From positions 60,217,501-60,281,500 of the forward strand of contig NC_092339.1 of the NCBI RefSeq assembly GCF_046630445.1: a stretch of DNA of 64,000 nucleotides. The letters run 5' to 3'. Position 1 is the stretch's first letter; every line of letters starts with the position of its first letter. The notes below the pieces were generated by a model, which did not search any database, was not told where the DNA came from, and saw nothing but the letters and a program-made list of their open reading frames with translations. Shown in pieces: positions 1 through 12,279 of this stretch. The position numbers and the translations under genes are program-made. The DNA comes from Rutidosis leptorrhynchoides. Lineage: Eukaryota > Streptophyta > Magnoliopsida > Asterales > Asteraceae.

Positions 1-84
1 TGAAATTATGATTTATGATAAACCTATGAACTCACCAACCTTTTGGTTGACACTTTTTAGCATGTTTATTCTCATGTATTACAC
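1..84 (+). repeat. LTR fragment of the element-1 family
   Basis: This stretch closely matches the segment near 3330-3405 inside the 5' LTR of element 1, sharing the run CACCAACCTTTTGGTTGACA. It diverges after about base 84. It is a short remnant of an LTR from the same or a sister family, cut by the window edge on the left. Confidence 0.7.
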
Positions 85-692
85 TTTTTAGCACACATAA
101 CTACTTACCTTGTATCCTGGGGTTCATCAGGTCCTAATACTAGGTTATAGCCACGTGAATAAGCGGAAAGGGTGATCCGTAAATTAAACTTCTAAATCGT
201 CAGGGTTTCAACATAACCATAGGATAAGTTTCAGATAAAGTATTCAACATATAATAAACATTTGTAACAGATAGATAAGCATACAAGATGAAAGCAACTT
301 AAGATAACAAGATAACTTCATTAAATTAAGGAAAGCGTTTACCGTTTACAGACAAGATCTGAACCATTACAAGTGCTGACCTCCTCTAGACCGCTCCTAT
401 TACAATCTTCGGCGTTCGCCTCCGGGTACTTAATTTCCCGCTCGGAGGTGAGAAGGCCTTGAAAGCTCTAGTGAGAGAAAGTGTATTGTAGTAAGAGAGT
501 GAGGAGAGGTGTGTTGAAATTGGATGACAAAAAGCCTTTAAATAGACTTGGATTTTCCCTGCAAACGGCTGGCAGGCCGTTTGGCAGGTCGTTTGCAGGG
601 CCCGTTTGCCAGACCAGCCCGTTTGCAGGGGCCGTTAGCCCTGGCCATTTGGCAGGCCGTTTGTGATCCAGGCAATCCATTTGGCATGCCTG
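85..692 (-). repeat. Left half of an older LTR-like sequence with GC-rich phrase repeats
   Basis: No gene is visible. Read on the minus strand, there is a TATTTAAA box (plus-strand 537-544). Just upstream of it (plus-strand 560-690) the phrase CGTTTG or CATTTG recurs at 578, 590, 603, 620, 646, 658 and 678, and CAAACGGC/GCCGTTTG form a hairpin at 562-583. Element 1 split this sequence at 692, and it continues at 10080. The promoter-like layout suggests an LTR on the minus strand; family unknown. Confidence 0.4.
688..692. repeat. Target-site duplication of element 1, left copy
   Basis: GCCTG immediately precedes the TGTGACGACC start of the 5' LTR and is repeated directly after the TTTCA end of the 3' LTR at 10075-10079. 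Five bases is the usual size for Ty3/gypsy integration. Confidence 0.95.
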
Positions 693-1452
693 TGTGACGA
701 CCCAGAAATTTCCGACTAAATTTAAACTTTATCTTTATATTATTCTGACACGATAAGCAATGTTTGTTAAGTTAAATCTCAAGGATTTTAAACTATGTTT
801 ATACATTCATTTAAACCTCGACCAAATTCCAATGATTCACGAACCATTAAATGAACATATATGAATATGTATGTATATGTGTATATGTTATAAATTGAAA
901 ATGTCAACAAAGTATTTAAAAGTATAATGCTTTATATGAACGTATTTGTTTCAATATGATTATCGACGAAATTAAAAAATATATATATTAAATGATTGAA
1001 TTATCAGAAACATTGGATTATGATTACAAGTCTCTGTTGAGAGGTCCACTATGATTTGAGAAATCTATTCCTCTTAACGATATTCGGAATAATTTGTAAA
1101 GCTATTTATAAATAAAAATAAAAAGTGTCATTTACGAAAGTTAGACAAAAGCTAGTGGAGAATTGGTTTCCATAATATTCTATTAATCTATTTTCAAACG
1201 TACAAAATCGTTTTCAGTTTAAAAAGAACTTTATTATTAAAACGTATATAACTTTTATAAATATCTAGAATCACTTTTGACAACTCATTACTTAACCAGT
1301 ATAATAAATATAACGATATTTATATTTTATTTCATTAAATATATATAACGATTTAAATTAATATTATATATATTTATACACGTATTATACATACATAGTT
1401 TTTATACTTTTACTATACTTTAACTTTACCTTTACTTTACTTTTACTTTAAC

Positions 1453-1589
1453 TTTAATAATTCACTTTAATAATTCATACTTTAATAATTCACTTTAATA
1501 ATTCATACTTTAATAATTCACTTTAATAATTCATACTTTAATAATTCACTTTAATAATTCATACTTTAATAATTCACTTTAATAATTCA
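1453..1589 (+). repeat. 28-bp minisatellite in 5' LTR
   Basis: About five copies of a 28-bp unit built from CTTTAATAATTCA half-units that alternate TTCAC and TTCATAC. The 3' LTR copy of this array (about 7948-8058) has one unit fewer, so the array changed length after insertion. Confidence 0.9.
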
Positions 1590-1667
1590 AAAATCTATTA
1601 TAAATAGAATTCAATATGTTTCATTATTTCATAGAAACTTGAAAATATATTTCTCTAAACTCTCTCA

Positions 1668-1671
<4 letters not shown>

Positions 1672-1739
<68 letters not shown>
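1672..1739. repeat. (TA)n microsatellite
   Basis: A near-perfect TA run of about 68 bp in the 5' LTR. The 3' LTR lacks it together with about 30 flanking bases. Confidence 0.95.
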
Positions 1740-1742
<3 letters not shown>

Positions 1743-3705
1743 CTCTATATTATTTCAAGATATTATTAGTATACATAAAATATTACGACGGAGTGATGTC
1801 CGAGTGATTTCAAAATAGTTGTTTGAATGAGTCGAAGCTAAGGAAATTATGGGTTATAGCTATGGAGGTGATGGGTATGGTTCATGGGTATGCTCGTGAG
1901 GTCAATCTAGTGTTTATCATCTCCGTTGCGTCTACGTACTTTCCTGCAATATTGAATCTCAATATTGATACGTGAGCACTCATAACTTAACTTTTATATA
2001 TCAATAGTGTATCCCTGACTAGTGCTCGAGTATATAGGATTATGCATGCTTGTACATTCGATATTATCCTTAGATAGGTTTGTTGAATCCTGAATTAGAT
2101 ACATATGCTACTGAGATAGGGTATATGATATGCATGTCATTGGAAAGCTAGCGAAAAATTAAGAACTTTTCATTTAGATATCGAATGGTTTCGATGAACG
2201 GATTTGAAGTTATAGTCAACTGAATTTTAGTATTATTGTTAAAATGATTATTATTACTATCGTCGTTATTATTTTAATAGAAATATCATTGTTATTATAA
2301 AATATCATTATTACTATTATGTTAGTATTATCATTTTATCATAATAACATTTTTAGTAAATATAAATATTGTTATTTTTTTATAGAATAATAATAATTAT
2401 TATTACAAAATAATACAACTTTTACTTATTATTATTATGATCAATATTATTTTATCAAATAAATAGGGGATACAAAGATATTTTTCACCACGCGTAATAT
2501 AATTACATTAATAATACTTACCACTATAGTTTTAAGATATTAAGTGAACTTTATAAATTTTACTACTTAAGATATATAAAAGTATATTTTATCATATATA
2601 AACGTTAATATAAATTTTTATTAATAAATGACTTTTATTATTATAAAATCTAATAAATATATTTAAACATATAAAACGACTATAGTTAAGTTATATAATA
2701 AACACGTATAAATTTTAGAAGTCATTTTGGGTCACGTTGACTTTTGTTGACTTTTGCATATTAGTCTCGAGCATTAGGATTGTGGTACACTATGACTTGA
2801 CCAAAAATTGTTAGACAAATATTGACCAACATATAAATATATATAATTAATATAGGTTCGTGAATCCGAGGCCAACCTTGCACTTGTTAAATGACGTTAT
2901 ATGTATTTTTACTACGAAATACAGTATGGTGAGTTTCATTTGCTTCCTTTTATATATATTTTTGGGACTGAGAATACATGCGCTGTTTTTTATAAATGTT
3001 TTACGAAATAGGCACAAGTACTAAAACTAATTCTACGTGGGTTTAAACCAGAAATATACCCTTAGCTTGGTAACATTAAACTACTTGTCTATGTACGGTA
3101 GGCGCGAATCCTAAAGATAGATCTATTGGGCCTGACAAACCCCATCCTGACTATGGGATGCTTTAGTACTTCGAGGTTATTTTAAACACACCTGATCTGG
3201 TGTACTTCAGAGGGTAAAACATGAACGTTAAGGCTTGTTACCGGGTGCCTACAATTTATAGAATACTCTTATACACTTGCGAGTGTACATATATTTATAA
3301 ACGGAAATCTTGTGGTCTATTAATATATTGAAATGATTGTTATGATAAACCTATGAACTCACCAACCTTTTGGTTGACACTTTAAAGCATGTTTATTCTC
3401 AGGTATTAAAGAAATCTTCCGCTGTGCATTAGCTCATTTTAAGGATATTACTTGGAGTTATTCATGGCATATTTTGAAAGATGTTGCATTCGAGTCATTG
3501 AGTTCATCAAGATTATTATTATGTCAATTATAGTTGGATGTATTATGAAATGGTGTGCATGCCGTCAACTTTCGTTGTAAAGAAAGTTTGTCTTTTAAAA
3601 ACGAATGCAATGTTTGTAAAATGTATCATATAGAGGTCAAAATACCTCGCGATGTAATCAACCATTGTGAATCGTTTATAATGTATATGAACGGGTCCTT
3701 TCAGT

Positions 3706-3717
3706 TGGTATCAGAGC
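3706..3717 (+). promoter_or_regulatory. Primer-binding site, initiator tRNA-Met
   Basis: TGGTATCAGAGC begins two bases after the 5' LTR. It is complementary to the 3' end of plant initiator tRNA-Met, the usual primer of Tekay/Del elements. The next ~90 bases resemble the leader after 29410 in element 2, including CATTAGTG and CTGGACTTCGA. Confidence 0.92.
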
Positions 3718-4111
3718 GGTGGTCTTAGTGAACCAGGTCTGCATTAGTGTGTCTAACTGATAGTCGTTAGGATGCATTAATGAGCCTGGACTTCGACCGT
3801 GTCTGCATGTCAAAAGTTTTGCTTATCATTTTTGTCGGAAATTACCTGCTTATCATTCTTTGTCTAGACACGTCTTACTGCATTGATTGCATGAATAGTG
3901 TATAGACAAAATTCATATCTTAGCGTATCTGCTAATCCAAATCTTAGCGTATCTGTTACTGTAAACTTTGCCTGACATATCCCGTAATTTCCTCCGTAAT
4001 CTACGTAATCTTTTGCGCTATTTATATAGATATTCTATGTAATTAGAATACCACCAGATAGCCAAAAAAAAATCATTTCATATCGAAAAATTCTTTATTC
4101 AATCGAATGAA

Positions 4112-4570
4112 ATGGAATTCGTCATTAGTTCAAGTCCCTCGAATTCCGATATGGAATCTCACTCAAGCTCCGAAAGCAGTGTGACCGGAATGGATCAACT
4201 AATTAGCCATCATCTATTATGAATGAATTGGGGATAGGTTCATAGCCTCCTCAATAATTGGAGACAAGAAGAAGGTGATCCCTTCCATCCACCACATTGC
4301 CCTCTTGGCGATGAACCTGAAGCACTTACCGGCGAACCGGTCCGAAACACCATTTTCTCTCTCATTTTTAGAGTATCTCGTCACGATTATAAACTACATC
4401 AAATTCTAGATTTTATTTATCCGCTCGTCCGAACCGACAATCACCCCGGTGTAATAGAAAAAGTCAACGAGCTTCGCGCTCGAGTAGTGGCTTTAGAGAA
4501 TATGGTGCAAGGGTTACAAACACCAACAAATAACGAAGTATTAATTCATAATTTCAATTTTATTGAATAA
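4112..4570 (+). pseudogene. Broken 152-codon ORF in element 1, function unknown
   Basis: One reading frame runs from ATG at 4112 to TAA at 4568-4570. It is interrupted only by TGA at 4220 and TAG at 4235. The N-terminus is Ser-rich (MEFVISSSPSNSDMESHSSS). The C-terminal half contains DEPEALTGEPVRN and a heptad-like KVNELRARVVALENMV stretch that could be a short coiled coil. I do not recognise a family. It sits between the PBS and an internal copy of the 3' GGGTAGGTA motif, the position where element 2 carries its acidic ORF and F-box gene. It may be a remnant of an accessory protein of this lineage. It is too short to be gag, and no Trp-rich gag or zinc-knuckle motif is present. Confidence 0.5.
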
Positions 4571-4755
4571 ATACTCCGTAAAAGTTATGTAATTTCTAAA
4601 GTCTTTAGGGATTATTCAGTTCTAGTTTCAACCGTAAATCAAATGAGTTTAATTCAATATTAACTCATTAAATCTATGTTACATCTGAAGAAAATATGCA
4701 CATATATATTTTCATAAAGACTGTAATAAAATTCTATTGTACAAAATATTAATTG

Positions 4756-4787
4756 TGAAATTTTTTTAACGGGTAGGTAATACCCGA
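4756..4787 (+). other. Internal copy of the 3'-end GGGTAGGTA motif
   Basis: The sequence GAAATTTTTTTAACGGGTAGG at 4757-4777 nearly repeats the GAAATTTCTTTAACGGGTAGG segment that immediately precedes the 3' LTR (about 7166-7186). The internal copy then reads AATACCCG, forming an imperfect palindrome. An equivalent copy occurs at 31187-31203 in element 2. Confidence 0.75.
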
Positions 4788-7156
4788 GAGATATATAAAT
4801 TCACAAATAATATATTACATTTTTCGAATCTGATTAAGCAAATCGTCAACTATACTCCCAAAATCTCACAACAATATACATTCTTGTATAGAAATCAAAA
4901 CAACCATTCTCACCCAAATTTGATTACGCATTCTGATTTTGACAAATCAAAATCCAAGTCATGATTTAACAGAAGACATCACTATTAGATTCCTACATCT
5001 TTCAAAGCTATACTTTGACTTCAAAACCGTGTTAGAACATCATATGTATATTAACGATTACAAACTGTGTTCAAACTCTCCGAAGTTTTCGAAGACACTT
5101 CAAACAATGAACAATCGAGATGATGATCCAACCACATATTACCCACATTTATGTACCTAAAAAGCTCTCGAAGCCATAGTCATAGTTCGACGCGTATCCG
5201 TGTCAGACCCTTTGGCATTTATTAGCTAAAATGACTTTTCAATTCCTTTTCAAAGTAGACAGTTTTGTCACAGCTCCAGCAAGTCAACTTCGACTTTTCA
5301 GTCGGACTAGTCTTATTATAACCTCGATAGATACGTTGCCCTTTCATCATCGTTACTGGGGACCTTTCATATCTCGCCACCTTAGCAATAAACTTATCAA
5401 CAACTTCAATTATCTATGACTTTTTGAAAAATCATTATATTTATTGAAATCACATCATTTACTCATTCGCATCTTGTAACGAGAATTGTCATACGAATCA
5501 TCGAAAAATAGTAACCAGTATTTTAAAATCTCGCAGCATGTCTACGCCAACAGTTATATGTGTACGTAAAATGTCTATCTCCTGGGCTTACATACTTTGA
5601 ATGTGAAGTTCTGAAAAATATTTTGAACTGCAAACTAGTTCTTGAAATGCTGACGAAGCATCAAAAACTGTAAACGATCGTAACAGTAAAAAGTTTGATG
5701 ACAAAGAATAGTAAGGTGGTAAAGCTGAGAAAAAGAGAAGGTTTGGAACTGGAAAACGGATTGAACAGACTATGAAGGAGGCTGTGGACAAATCACAAAG
5801 ACTAAATCTACCTTCAAAGAATCCAAATGATTCAGTGCCTGCTAAAGTCATTAACGAATACCTTACTCTTTATTCTAAACCTTTACAGACAAATCTTCAT
5901 CATCATCCATCAATATTAGAAATTCTAAGATATTATCATATCTTTCATTATAAATATCCGCGATATTTCTGAAGATATTTTCACAACTAATCTTATCTGA
6001 AGTCATTTATCTCTTTGCGCTATCAGTGTTACATCATATAAGAAACTATTAGTTTCTATATTCTATAAACTTTCGAGTTTAAATTATGAATGTTTTGAAG
6101 TAGTGTTGGGAACTGAAGCATGAGTTAGTATAATATAATGACACTTGATCAACGTGATTATATTACAGTAAGTCATGATGAGTTTCTAATGGGACATGAC
6201 GATTCACAGACCATGCCGTCATCATGTTCCATGTTACACGACTCTTGTATTCTATTTAATCTCTAAAAATATCAAGAATATATTTTCTTGATGATTCGGT
6301 CTTTTCAGGGTATTCTGGTAAATTAACAAATCAAGATCGTGCCATTACCATTTCCTTATTAGAACATTAACTATGTTCATTCTGAAATTCATATCTGCGA
6401 ATACTGGACCATTACAAACGTTGCTTAATCGCAAGAAGAAGAAACGAAAGGACAAAACTCCAAAATAGAAATTGGAGTATAAATCGCAGCAAATAGAAGG
6501 GAGCATTAACTGTGGATGTCAATGATTATAGAAGACAAAAGCAGGGGCTTTGAAATATAAGGGAAGATATAAAACCCAACAACCACCCAAAAATTATAAA
6601 CCGTATATATCGATGCATATAGCAATATAAAGACACGGAAGAACTAAAAACACTATAAAACCGAGAGTATAGTAGAAGTAAATAGATTCTTCCGGAGGCA
6701 GATGAAAAAGAAGAACGACAGATATGAAAGTGAGGAGTATATCGAGAATCAGTACTGGATGAAGCATATTGACAAATACTTTAAAATATGAGTTGAGGGA
6801 GAAAGAATAGAAGGTGTGAGTTGTAAGGAAACGAAGGAGGTGGATTTATAGTGAAATACCCGACAGAGAAATCAAGATGGATTATCGTATTAATTCGAAG
6901 AGAATCATAATCTCCTTAATCACCGAAGCATCAAATCCAACATAGATTACAAAGATTTTCTTTAAATTCGGAGATCAATTGTGATGACGTCAAAAGATAT
7001 GACGAATCACTATAATCTTATTTCCTTCATTTACGATAACTTCCCTCATACGCTTTGAATAATCAAATTATTTTATCCATACTTCTTAGACATGATAAAA
7101 CTTCATAGTCGTCATAATAACATTCTCATTGTTAGCCATAACGACCTCTATCAAAT
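4788..7156 (+). other. Non-coding internal region of element 1
   Basis: About 2.4 kb without recognisable coding potential on either strand. Short frames near 4939-5160 and 5588-5972 show no known domain and lack support. No retroviral motif (DSGA, FIDD, HHCC, DDE) can be seen. Confidence 0.7.
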
Positions 7157-7189
7157 TTCGGGGACGAAATTTCTTTAACGGGTAGGTAC
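7157..7189 (+). promoter_or_regulatory. 3' polypurine-type segment of element 1
   Basis: TTCGGGGACGAAATTTC followed by AACGGGTAGGTAC abuts the TG of the 3' LTR. Element 2 has the same arrangement (TTCGGGACGAAATTT at 35943). This is where plus-strand priming should occur; the exact primer is not resolved. Confidence 0.7.
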
Positions 7190-10074
7190 TGTGACGACCC
7201 GGAAATTTCCGACTAAATTTAAACTTTATCTTTATATTATTCTGACACGATAAGCAATGTTTGTTAAGTTAAATCTCAAGGATTTTAAACTATGTTTATA
7301 CATTCATTTAAACCTCGACCAAATTCCAATGATTCACGAACCATTAAATGAACATATATGAATATGTATGTATATGTGTATATGTTATAAATTGAAAATG
7401 TCAACAAAGTATTTAAAAGTATAATGCTTTATATGAACGTATTTGTTTCAATATGATTATCGACGAAATTAAAAAATATATATATTAAATGATTGAATTA
7501 TCAGAAACATTGGATTATGATTACAAGTCTCTGTTGAGAGGTCCACTATGATTTGAGAAATCTATTCCTCTTAACGATATTCGGAATAATTTGTAAAGCT
7601 ATTTATAAATAAAAATAAAAAGTGTCATTTACGAAAGTTAGACAAAAGCTAGTGGAGAATTGGTTTCCATAATATTCTATTAATCTATTTTCAAACGTAC
7701 AAAATCGTTTTCAGTTTAAAAAGAACTTTATTATTAAAACGTATATAACTTTTATAAATATCTAGAATCACTTTTGACAACTCATTACTTAACCAGTATA
7801 ATAAATATAACGATATTTATATTTTATTTCATTAAATATATATAACGATTTAAATTAATATTATATATATTTATACACGTATTATACATACATAGTTTTT
7901 ATACTTTTACTATACTTTAACTTTACCTTTACTTTACTTTTACTTTAACTTTAATAATTCACTTTAATAATTCATACTTTAATAATTCACTTTAATAATT
8001 CATACTTTAATAATTCACTTTAATAATTCATACTTTAATAATTCACTTTAATAATTCAAAAATCTATTATAAATAGAATTCAATATGTTTCATTATTTCA
8101 TAGAAACTTGAAAATATATTTCTCTAAACTCTATTATTAGTATACATAAAATATTACGACGGAGTGATGTCCGAGTGATTTCAAAATAGTTGTTTGAATG
8201 AGTCGAAGCTAAGGAAATTATGGGTTATAGCTATGGAGGTGATGGGTATGGTTCATGGGTATGCTCGTGAGGTCAATCTAGTGTTTATCATCTCCGTTGC
8301 GTCTACGTACTTTCCTGCAATATTGAATCTCAATATTGATACGTGAGCACTCATAACTTAACTTTTATATATCAATAGTGTATCCCTGACTAGTGCTCGA
8401 GTATATAGGATTATGCATGCTTGTACATTCGATATTATCCTTAGATAGGTTTGTTGAATTCTGAATTAGATACATATGCTACTGAGATAGGGTATATGAT
8501 ATGCATGTCATTGGAAAGCTAACGAAAAATTAAGAACTTTTCATTTAGATATCGAATGGTTTCGATGAACGGATTTGAAGTTATAGTCAACTGAATTTTA
8601 GTATTATTGTTAAAATGATTATTATTACTATCGTCGTTATTATTTTAATAGAAATATCATTGTTATTATAAAATATCATTATTACTATTATGTTAGTATT
8701 ATCATTTTATCATAATAACATTTTTAGTAAATATAAATATTGTTATTTTTTTATAGAATAATAATAATTATTATTACAAAATAATACAACTTTTACTTAT
8801 TATTATTATGATCAATATTATTTTATCAAATAAATAGGGGATACAAAGATATTTTTCACCACGCGTAATATAATTACATTAATAATACTTACCACTATAG
8901 TTTTAAGATATTAAGTGAACTTTATAAATTTTACTACTTAAGATATATAAAAGTATATTTTATCATATATAAACGTTAATATAAATTTTTATTAATAAAT
9001 GACTTTTATTATTATAAAATCTAATAAATATATTTAAACATATAAAACGACTATAGTTAAGTTATATAATAAACACGTATAAATTTTAGAAGTCATTTTG
9101 GGTCACGTTGACTTTTGTTGACTTTTGCATATTAGTCTCGAGCATTAGGATTGTGGTACACTATGACTTGACCAAAAATTGTTAGACAAATATTGACCAA
9201 CATATAAATATATATAATTAATATAGGTTCGTGAATCCGAGGCCAACCTTGCACTTGTTAAATGACGTTATATGTATTTTTACTACGAAATACAGTATGG
9301 TGAGTTTCATTTGCTCCCTTTTATATATATTTTTGGGACTGAGAATACATGCGCTATTTTTTATAAATGTTTTACGAAATAGGCACAAGTACTAAAACTA
9401 TTTCTACGTGGGTTTAAACCAGAAATATACCCTTAGCTTGGTAACATTAAACTACTTGTCTATGTACGGTAGGCGCGATTCCTAAAGATAGATCTATTGG
9501 GCCTGACAAACCCCATCCTGACTATGGGATGCTTTAGTACTTCGAGGTTATTTTAAACACACCTGATCTGGTGTACTTCAGAGGGTAAAACATGAACGTT
9601 AAGGCTTATTACCGGGTGCCTACAATTTATAGAATACTCTTATACACTTGCGAGTGTACATATATTTATAAACGGAAATCTTGTGGTCTATTAATATATT
9701 GAAATGATTGTTATGATAAACCTATGAACTCACCAACCTTTTGGTTGACACTTTAAAGCATGTTTATTCTCAGGTATTAAAGAAATCTTCCGCTGTGCAT
9801 TAGCTCATTTTAAGGATATTACTTGGAGTCATTCATGGCATATTTTGAAAGACGTTGCATTCGAGTCATTGAGTTCATCAAGATTATTATTATGTCAATT
9901 ATAGTTGGATGTATTATGAAATGGTGTGCATGCCGTCAACTTTCGTTGTAAAGAAAGTTTGTCTTTTAAAAACGAATGCAATGTTTGTAAAATGTATCAT
10001 ATAGAGGTCAAAATACCTCGCGATGTAATCAACCATTGTGAATCGTTTATAATGTATATGAACGGGTCCTTTCA
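7190..10074 (+). repeat. 3' LTR of element 1
   Basis: Starts TGTGACGACCC and ends TTTCA, 2885 bp. It is collinear with the 5' LTR except for one fewer 28-bp unit and loss of the TA tract. An ORF at 9926-10138 reads out of the LTR end and is not a gene. Confidence 0.95.
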
Positions 10075-10079
10075 GCCTG
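10075..10079. repeat. Target-site duplication of element 1, right copy
   Basis: GCCTG, identical to 688-692. Confidence 0.95.
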
Positions 10080-10444
10080 GTCAGCTGATTTTCCTGGATC
10101 GTAACTTGATTTCTTGTCTTTCACCGTTTTCGCTCTAGAATCTTCGTTTTAGCTCCGTTTCTCTTGATTCTTTTTGCATCGTCTTCGTAATTACTTTATC
10201 TACAAATTTAACCGAAAAAGAGATTATTTTGCCGACAAAGTTTTGAACTTTATGCTTTTGGGACTCAATATCGGGGGTAAAAACATGACTTTTTAGCCGA
10301 TATCACCTAGGCTTAGGTGAACTAACTTTGTGATGATAATTATTTTATTTTGTGTTTGCAATCATCAAGCGAGATAGACATTGTACTAGCAATTTGATGC
10401 AATGTGCTCGCATAACAATGACTAGCTACCATTTTTACAGGTGC
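10080..10444 (-). repeat. Right half of the sequence split by element 1
   Basis: Continues the older LTR-like sequence that ends at 692. No gene or recognisable motif is visible. It ends where the minus-strand family F LTR starts. Confidence 0.35.
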
Positions 10445-11930
10445 TGATGTGTAAAATCACGTATATAATTTATTAGTGGAAAATACCGATTTGATTGATT
10501 AAACACACTAACGGGCAGTGTACCCGATCGTGTACTAGTATGATTTGGTAAAGTCCAAAGTTCGTTCCAAGGAAATTTTTCGTATCAACTTAAAATTGTA
10601 ACTACAAGTAATTAAACTACTTTATCTAGAAATCTAATGAAATTACTGGTTTTTGTAGTTTTGGCTATTTAACGATTAGCCGGATCAAGATTTGATTTAA
10701 AAGTAAAGACAATATTTTTGGATTTTAGATTTATAAAAATTAAAACAAGAAAGCAATTAAGATAGTTTTGAAATCAAATGGAATGAAAATGCTCGTCTAG
10801 ACCTTTTACCCTCAGAATTGGATGTTTTTATTCTTTAGCCCGATTTAAGACTCAATACATGCAAATTACTTAGTCGACCCGCCAAGAGTTCTCTTTAGCA
10901 AGTACTCAAACTAGAATTACTAGATGTAGGGTTCCCTGACACCTAAGACCTTTTCGTTTGTGACTAATTAATTAACTAGATTAAAGATTTGAATAACAAT
11001 TGCCTTTGCGTTCGCTCTACACAATTCACCCCTATATCGTCTAACCGTTTAAACTTAATTTACCCCCTTGGTCCGATTTAGCAAACAATCAATTAGACAA
11101 ATCAATTGTAAACTAGTGTATTAAATCAACAAGAGTTCTCTTTATCAAACAAATACACTAATCAATCAAGTTTATAAAGTTATACATCAATAAGAATCGA
11201 TCTTTTATTCAAACTATTGAAATAAACATGCATAAGTTCATAAATCATAACATCCAAAACCTCGGTTATTAATCTATACAAGCATTATAAGTTTAGCCAA
11301 CAATCATGGCTGAAAAAAAAATCAAAAATAAACAAATAGGAGAATTCATTATGATAATAAAGAATTAAACCTAGTGAAAATAGTGATCTTTAATGATGAA
11401 CGAATCGACAAGTGTTTTCGGAATGATTGGATTGATTGGATGATGTTGGGATTCCCCAAAAATCACCTAAAATCGCCTTGGAGCTGCAGCAATTCGTCCA
11501 GGAAAAAGTGTGTAAAAGTTAGGGTTTAAATTCTCTATTTATAGCTCAAAAACCGCCACCATATACGACCCGCGCCGCGGCCCCTTTAGCCGCGCCGCGG
11601 CTTAACACATCGCCAAATTCCAACCTGTATCAATAAGCTCGACCTTCAATTTATGTTGTAACCTGTGCCGCGGCTTAGTACCTGAGCTGAATCTTTCTTG
11701 AAACTTCACCATAAAATGCCCAAAACCAACTTGTTGCATCATATTAAGGTACCGACGATAGAATAACATAAAGTATACCTCAAAATGATCTAAGAATCAT
11801 ACAAATAATCTTCCCAGCTCTCGAATCCCAAATCTCTCAAATGTCTTCCGAAATACACCAATTCGTATCCAAACGGACCCAATAATGATCGATATTGCGA
11901 GAAAAATAAATGATGAAATGCGCAAAATCA
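10445..11930 (-). repeat. LTR of an Athila/Tat-type element (family F), minus strand
   Basis: On the minus strand it begins TGATTTTGCGC (plus-strand 11930) and ends CACATCA (plus-strand 10445), 1486 bp. Next to its start lies the pre-PPT hallmark of Athila/Tat elements: on the minus strand, GCTTGAGGACAAG and then AGTATGGGGTGG. The left side carries no PBS, so this is a 3' LTR. It shares the 'cagtgtaccc...gttcc' block seen in the LTRs of A, B and C. A TATAAATA box lies on the minus strand at 11536-11543, preceded by GC-rich palindromes. Confidence 0.75.
11536..11674 (-). promoter_or_regulatory. Family F LTR promoter: TATA box with GCCGCGGC palindromes
   Basis: On the minus strand, TATAAATA occupies plus-strand 11536-11543. 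Upstream of it the 8-bp palindrome GCCGCGGC occurs at 11574-11581, 11594-11601 and 11667-11674. The first two are 20 bp apart, close to two helical turns. Position relative to TATA is like that in elements A, B and C, but the palindrome sequence is different. Confidence 0.65.
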
Positions 11931-12079
11931 AACCACCCCATACTAGAGTCTTTCTTGTCCTCAAGCAACATGACTAAAAAATAGTCTTCAATGATAAATG
12001 TTGAGCCAAAATGAACCAAATTAACAAACTAACACTAGCGCGGGTACGAATATGGAGAAAATACTAACCATGGCTCCAC
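11669..12079 (-). repeat. Left arm of a 411-bp inverted repeat
   Basis: It aligns without net gaps to the reverse complement of 12280-12690; all matched positions sum to 24359. It comprises the 3' end of a family F internal region and the first ~262 bp of its LTR. The arms differ by scattered substitutions. Confidence 0.9.
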
Positions 12080-12279
12080 CTTGCATTCCTCATAACAACT
12101 TCACACATTCCTCGAGCAAATAAATGAACAAGTACCCAAATAATCTTCTTAACAATGAACGAACCTATATAACTTGAATCATTAGAGCAAAAGTAACATC
12201 TCAAACAATATATATCATATCTTGAAGCAAAAGAATCTCAAACCTCGTAATATAGTCTTCAAAATAAACCAGGAAGCAA
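11931..12279 (-). other. 3' internal end of family F element, with inverted-repeat spacer
   Basis: 11931-12079 is non-coding 3' internal sequence with the PPT hallmark. 12080-12279 is a 200-bp spacer between the inverted arms in which I see no gene. Confidence 0.6.

Larger units (their letters stand above)
693..3703 (+). repeat. 5' LTR of element 1
   Basis: The LTR begins TGTGACGACC and ends GGGTCCTTTCA, 3011 bp. It contains a (TA)n tract at 1672-1739 that is missing from the 3' LTR, and a 28-bp minisatellite with one more unit than the 3' copy. These two changes account for the 126-bp length difference. Confidence 0.95.
693..10074 (+). mobile_element. Element 1: non-autonomous LTR retrotransposon (LARD-like), Tekay-related
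   Basis: This is a complete element: two direct LTRs (693-3703 and 7190-10074), a tRNA-Met primer-binding site, a 3.5-kb internal region and a GCCTG target duplication. By eye the LTRs differ by about a dozen substitutions plus two length changes, so insertion is recent. The internal region shows no gag, protease, RT, RNase H or integrase motif in any frame; only a broken 152-codon frame is visible. The LTR ends, the leader after the PBS and the 3' GGGACGAAATTT segment match Tekay element 2 at 26126-39223. That suggests it moves using proteins made in trans by a Tekay relative. Large non-coding elements of this type are called LARDs. Confidence 0.95.

Noticed and set aside
468-680. ORFs on both strands in the GC-rich segment
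   Set aside because: Produced by short GC-rich phrase repeats; no recognisable protein.
1453-1589. Regular direct repeats that might suggest a CRISPR-like array
   Set aside because: Contiguous 28-bp minisatellite without spacers, inside a plant LTR.
3706-3717. tRNA-like sequences at primer-binding sites
   Set aside because: Only 12-18 nt complementary to tRNA ends; no tRNA gene fold is present.
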